DNA of 64,000 nucleotides from the NCBI GenBank assembly GCA_902168185.1, contig CABHOV010000035.1:62001-126000 (forward strand). The letters are read 5' to 3'. The translations under genes were made by a program, and so were the position numbers. A model generated the notes under the pieces. It did not search any database. It was given only the letters and a program-made list of their open reading frames with translations, and had not been told where the DNA came from. Shown piece by piece: positions 60,061 to 64,000 of the stretch; the stretch's first letter is position 1; each line of letters opens with the position of its first letter. The stretch is from an uncultured Bacteroides sp. (lineage in GTDB: Bacteria > Bacteroidota > Bacteroidia > Cytophagales > Cyclobacteriaceae).

Positions 60061-60597
60061 ATGAAAAGAATATTTATTTCCATGCTGGCAATGTGCAGTA
60101 TCACGTTCGCTTTTGCACAGACATTTACTTTAAAGAGCAAGGATGTTGGCGGACAAGCCACGAACAAAGAATTCTTCAACGGCTTTGGATGTAGCGGAGA
60201 AAACATCTCACCACAATTGTCGTGGGAGAATGCGCCACAAGGCACGCAAAGTTTTGCCGTCACGATCTATGATAAAGATGCACCCACGGGCAGTGGTTTT
60301 TGGCACTGGGTAATTTTTAATATACCTGCCAATGTAACGGAATTGAAAAGTAATGCGGGTGATATAACAAAAGCCATTGCTCCTGCTGGCGTTATTCAAA
60401 GCATTACCGACTATGGTAAATTTGGTTACGGTGGTCCTTGCCCTCCTCCCGGCCCTATTCATGAGTATCTCATCACGGTATATGCTTTGAAAAACAAACT
60501 TGAACTGGATAAAAATACAACGCCAGCGATAGTTGGTTTTAACCTGAACCAATCCGTTATAGGTAAAGCTTCTATTGTGATGTACGGCAAACAATAA
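60061..60597 (+). CDS. YbhB/YbcL-family Raf-kinase-inhibitor-like (PEBP) protein, secreted
   Basis: MKRIFISMLAMCSITFAFAQ signal; CSGENISPQLSWENAPQGTQSFAVTIYDKDAPTGSGFWHWVIFNIPANVTEL...YGGPCPPPGPIHEYLITVYAL. Confidence 0.94.
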   Translation: MKRIFISMLAMCSITFAFAQTFTLKSKDVGGQATNKEFFNGFGCSGENISPQLSWENAPQGTQSFAVTIYDKDAPTGSGFWHWVIFNIPANVTELKSNAGDITKAIAPAGVIQSITDYGKFGYGGPCPPPGPIHEYLITVYALKNKLELDKNTTPAIVGFNLNQSVIGKASIVMYGKQ

Positions 60598-60693
60598 GCC
60601 GCTATATAGATTCAAAATGGATACAAAGTCCTGTGATTTCACTCGCAGGGCTTTTGTTTTTTGAGGGCTCCTGATCGCTGGTCTTATAATTTA

Positions 60694-60724
60694 TTGACAA
60701 GCGGATTGGAAGATTCTATCTTTC
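60694..60724 (+). promoter_or_regulatory. Possible promoter of the M16 pair
   Basis: TTG, 20-nt spacer, TATCTTTC (one mismatch to TAnnTTTG). Confidence 0.4.
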
Positions 60725-60752
60725 TATACATTTTACATGTAAATGTTCCCGT

Positions 60753-62114
60753 ATGAAAAAACTACTCTCTGCCGTATGCCTGGTGTTTCTGCTGAACACC
60801 GTAATGGCACAACAACTTCCTGCAAACTTTCACTTGACAAAACTGAAGAACGGACTGGAAGTATTAGTGATCGAAGACCGTACTGTCCCATTGATCACAA
60901 TTGAAGTCTGTGTGAAGAATGGTGCCTATACTGAAGACCCCGAATACAACGGGCTATCGCATTTATATGAGCACATGTTCTTCAAGGCGAATAAAGATCT
61001 GCCATCACAGGAAGCTTTTCTTAACCGTGTGAATGAACTTGGCATTGTGTTCAACGGTACAACCTCCGATGAGCGCGTGAATTATTTCTTCACGTTAAAC
61101 AAGAAATTTTTAGGAGAAGGATTGTCCTTCATGAACTCTGCTATTCGCTTTCCATTGTTTGATGAGAAGGAAATGAAAAATGAAAATCCCGTGGTGGATG
61201 GTGAGTTTCAGCGGAACGAATCCAACCCTGGGTTCTGGCTGTTTCAGGATATGCAAAAGAAGTTATGGGGAGATCTATATAGTCGTAAAAATGCTATTGG
61301 TAATCACGACATTATTCTGACGGCCACTACGCAGAAGATGCAGACTATCCAAAAGAAATATTATTACCCTAACAATTCTATACTTGTTATAGCCGGTGAT
61401 GTAAATCATGACGAAGCTGTCAAGAAAGCAGCCGCGCTCTTTGAAAGCTGGCAGCCTTCGGACTTCGATCCGTTTGTGAAGTATCCTATACCTGAATTCA
61501 AGCCGCTACAGGGCACTACCGTTTTCATTACAGAAAATGCAAATACGCGCAATCCTTTCCTCATGATGGCATGGCACGGTCCGGATACGCGTCATGATTT
61601 GAAAGCAACCTATGCGGCAGATGTATTCTCCTATATATTAAAGCAGCAGTCCTCTAAACTTCAGCAAGAGCTTGTTGATAGTGGTTTGGCATTTAATGTG
61701 AACGTTGGATATCAAACCTGTAAATATACCGGTCCGATAACCGTATTCGCGGTGCCACATCCTGATAAGATCAAGGAGGTAATTGAAAAACTAGAGGAGC
61801 ACGCTAACCAATGGGACAGCGATAGTTATTTTACCGATGAACAACTCGCTACTGCTAAAAATCTGCTGGCCATTGATGATGCACACAGTCGTGAAAAAAC
61901 TTCTGACTTTATTCACACCGTAACCTATTGGTGGGCTTCTGCCACTATAGATTACTATACATCCTATGTTGATAATTTGAAAAAAGTTACACGCGAAGAC
62001 ATCAAGCGTTATGTACAGACCTATATTAAAGGTAAACCAAAAGTTATAGGGGTGCTTTCCACTCCACAAAACAAACCTGCACTGGAAGCCAATCTGAAAA
62101 CCCTCAAAAAATAG
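60753..62114 (+). CDS. M16 family metallopeptidase, catalytic subunit
   Basis: Signal peptide; LKNGLEVLVIEDRTVPLITIEVCVKNGAYTEDPEYNGLSHLYEHMFFK (HxxEH) and downstream Glu in VVDGEFQRNE. Confidence 0.94.
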   Translation: MKKLLSAVCLVFLLNTVMAQQLPANFHLTKLKNGLEVLVIEDRTVPLITIEVCVKNGAYTEDPEYNGLSHLYEHMFFKANKDLPSQEAFLNRVNELGIVFNGTTSDERVNYFFTLNKKFLGEGLSFMNSAIRFPLFDEKEMKNENPVVDGEFQRNESNPGFWLFQDMQKKLWGDLYSRKNAIGNHDIILTATTQKMQTIQKKYYYPNNSILVIAGDVNHDEAVKKAAALFESWQPSDFDPFVKYPIPEFKPLQGTTVFITENANTRNPFLMMAWHGPDTRHDLKATYAADVFSYILKQQSSKLQQELVDSGLAFNVNVGYQTCKYTGPITVFAVPHPDKIKEVIEKLEEHANQWDSDSYFTDEQLATAKNLLAIDDAHSREKTSDFIHTVTYWWASATIDYYTSYVDNLKKVTREDIKRYVQTYIKGKPKVIGVLSTPQNKPALEANLKTLKK

Positions 62115-62117
62115 AGT

Positions 62118-63458
62118 ATGAAGAAATTTATTTGTTATATACTAGTAGCCGGAGCGTGTATAGCGCAAAGCTTTACCTTCCCACCTGATGACAAGCCTCG
62201 CGAGTTCGTTGTTGAAGGCATCAAAGTAATTTTCAAACCTTCCGTGAAAGAGATTGTAAGCGCACGCTTCTTTATTAAAGGCGGTACAGCAAACTATACC
62301 AAGGAGCAGGAAGGTATAGAAGCCCTTGCACTTTCTGTAGTGACCGAAGGAGGAACGAAGAGTTTAAACAAAACGGCATTTGCCACAGCGCTGGAAAAGA
62401 TCGGCACGAACATCGGGTCGAGTACAGCATTGGATTATAGTGAAATCAATTTGTCATGTATAAAAGATTTCTGGGATCCGTCATGGAAATTGTTCGCTGA
62501 TGCTATTGTAAATCCAGCGTTCGATGCTAAAGAATTTGAGTTGATAAAAGGGAAGGCTGTATCAGCAGCAAAAGAATCGGAATCTAACCCTGATGTACAT
62601 CTAAAAAATAAAAGTCTCGAAAACACTTTTGCCGGACGAAATTATAGCAAGATCACAACGGGCACAGCAGCAAGTCTGGAGAAACTTACCGTTGACCAGG
62701 TGGCTGCCCACTATAAATCTATACTCGGTAAGAGAAATGCATTCATAGTAGTAGTCGGCAATATTTCTGAGGAAGACCTCAAGCAAAAAGTTGCTGCAGC
62801 CTTTAAAGGATTAGGAGCTGGCAAAACACTTCAACCTGAAAAGAAGATCGAGTTTAAACCGCAGGCTACAATAGAAAATCGAGATATAGCGACAAACTAT
62901 ATTCGTGGCCTTATGAGTGCTCCGTCTATGAATGATAAAGAAGGCACTGCCATGATGCTGTCAACAGCCATTCTATATGACCGTTTCTTTGTTGAGCTGC
63001 GTACCAAGCGAAGCCTCTCGTATGCACCGGCTGTAAATTATGCTTCGAGTGCTATAACAAATCCGTATGCGTTGTTCTATATATCTACCACTGATCCGAA
63101 GCAATCGCTTCAAGTGATGATGGATGAAATTAACAAAGTGAAGAACCAGGGCTTCTCTGAAAAGGAATTGAAAGACATGAAAGAGAGCTACCTCACTACA
63201 TTTTTTATGGGACTTGAAACAAACGACTCGCAGACCTTCACACTTGGCACGCGAGAGGTTGCTGGTGATTGGAAAAAAGCGGAGAGCTTTATGAGTGATG
63301 TTGAAAAGATAACCGTGCAGGATTTGAATGCTGTGTTTAAAAAGTATTCAAGCTCTATAAACTGGACTTATCTTGGAAAAGAAAGCGCTGTCAGTAAAGA
63401 TGATTTCAAACAGCCGCAGCTTTTCCCCGACAACACCAAGATCTCACCTAAAAAGTAA
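62118..63458 (+). CDS. M16 family peptidase-like protein lacking HxxEH (non-catalytic partner)
   Basis: EFVVEGIKVIFKPSVKEIVSARFFIKGGTANYTKEQEGIEALALSVVTEGGTKSLNKTAF; aligns to the M16 N-domain but HxxEH is replaced by IEALA. Confidence 0.92.
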   Translation: MKKFICYILVAGACIAQSFTFPPDDKPREFVVEGIKVIFKPSVKEIVSARFFIKGGTANYTKEQEGIEALALSVVTEGGTKSLNKTAFATALEKIGTNIGSSTALDYSEINLSCIKDFWDPSWKLFADAIVNPAFDAKEFELIKGKAVSAAKESESNPDVHLKNKSLENTFAGRNYSKITTGTAASLEKLTVDQVAAHYKSILGKRNAFIVVVGNISEEDLKQKVAAAFKGLGAGKTLQPEKKIEFKPQATIENRDIATNYIRGLMSAPSMNDKEGTAMMLSTAILYDRFFVELRTKRSLSYAPAVNYASSAITNPYALFYISTTDPKQSLQVMMDEINKVKNQGFSEKELKDMKESYLTTFFMGLETNDSQTFTLGTREVAGDWKKAESFMSDVEKITVQDLNAVFKKYSSSINWTYLGKESAVSKDDFKQPQLFPDNTKISPKK

Positions 63459-63635
63459 GATTCTTAAAAATTTTTCTTTCCTGTCTGATTTCATAATAAG
63501 ATGCAGGATGGCTTCAAAAAAGCCATTTATGCCGCTTTAGAAAATCAGGCAGGAATAATTTTTTCAACCGCAGCTTGCACAGCACAACCTTTAGAGGTTT
63601 ATTTGCGTTAACAAAATTGTTAATCATTTTTGATA

Positions 63636-64000
63636 ATGACTACAGAAAACATCCAGACTGAAGAATTGATCAAGGAAACCGCGAAGCGGCTGTTCTTTCA
63701 GAAAGGCCATATTCATGCAACAACGCAGGAAATTGCCAATGAAGCGGGTGTGAACAGGGCATTGATCCACTATTATTTTAGAAGTCGCGACCTGCTTTTT
63801 GAGAAAGTACTCGATGAAACGATAGGCGCCATGCACAAAAAAATGGATTCGATTTTTCTAACGAAAGATTCCCTGCGCGTAAAAATCAATCGCTTTATCG
63901 ATGCTTTCATTGATCAGAATATTGACTATCCGTACCTGGAAAACTTCTTGATAACGGAGATGGCAAAAAGCCCTGAAAAGATCAAGCAATTGCCCAACCA
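63636..64000 (+). CDS. TetR/AcrR family regulator, C-terminus truncated by window end
   Basis: Manual translation: MTTENIQTEELIKETAKRLFFQKGHIHATTQEIANEAGVNRALIHYYFRSRDLLFEKVLDETIGAMHKKMDSIFLTKDSLRVKINRFIDAFIDQNIDYPYLENFLITEMAKSPEKIKQLPNQ. Not in the ORF track. Confidence 0.92.
   Translation, partial: MTTENIQTEELIKETAKRLFFQKGHIHATTQEIANEAGVNRALIHYYFRSRDLLFEKVLDETIGAMHKKMDSIFLTKDSLRVKINRFIDAFIDQNIDYPYLENFLITEMAKSPEKIKQLPN

Noticed and set aside
63508-63526. Hairpin atggctt-caaaa-aagccat upstream of the TetR gene
   Set aside because: 7-bp stem without a clear T-run; could be a terminator of the M16 pair but not supported enough.
1-64000. CRISPR arrays, prophage, transposons or integrases
   Set aside because: No regularly spaced direct repeats, no transposase or integrase motifs and no phage structural genes were seen in any translated ORF.

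Overview
This 64 kb window is a chromosomal segment from a Bacteroidota bacterium, most likely Cytophagales-like. The basis is DUF4249/TonB receptor pairing, FtsX permeases with a PadR regulator, TTG-N19-TATATTTG promoters in front of both tRNAs, and abundant TATA-containing k-mers. Content is mostly housekeeping and membrane genes. It includes an edge-truncated hflX, an exopolysaccharide block (GT4, rfbC, Wza-like, Wzc-like tyrosine kinase, PHP phosphatase, epimerase), a TPR/phosphosulfolactate synthase/DUF368/aroE/uvrB run, nadB-nadA, mnmA, cmk, a MATE pump, a PafA-like phosphatase, two FtsX permeases, a DEAD-box helicase, recQ, comEC, phoH, an alpha-carbonic anhydrase, a DUF4249/TonB receptor pair, an M16 peptidase pair and an edge-truncated TetR regulator. 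There are two tRNAs, Ala(GGC) and Leu(CAA). I saw no CRISPR array, prophage, transposase or large biosynthetic cluster. The items most worth a second look are: small ORFs missing from the supplied track upstream of cmk, including a possible BrnT-like toxin/antitoxin-style pair; a frameshifted monooxygenase gene; a decayed FtsX-permease tail; two candidate micro-ORFs near 33 kb; ComA without ComB/ComC; and pervasive TATA enrichment. No strong case for a wholly new multi-gene system was found. Everything is from reading by eye, with no searches run.
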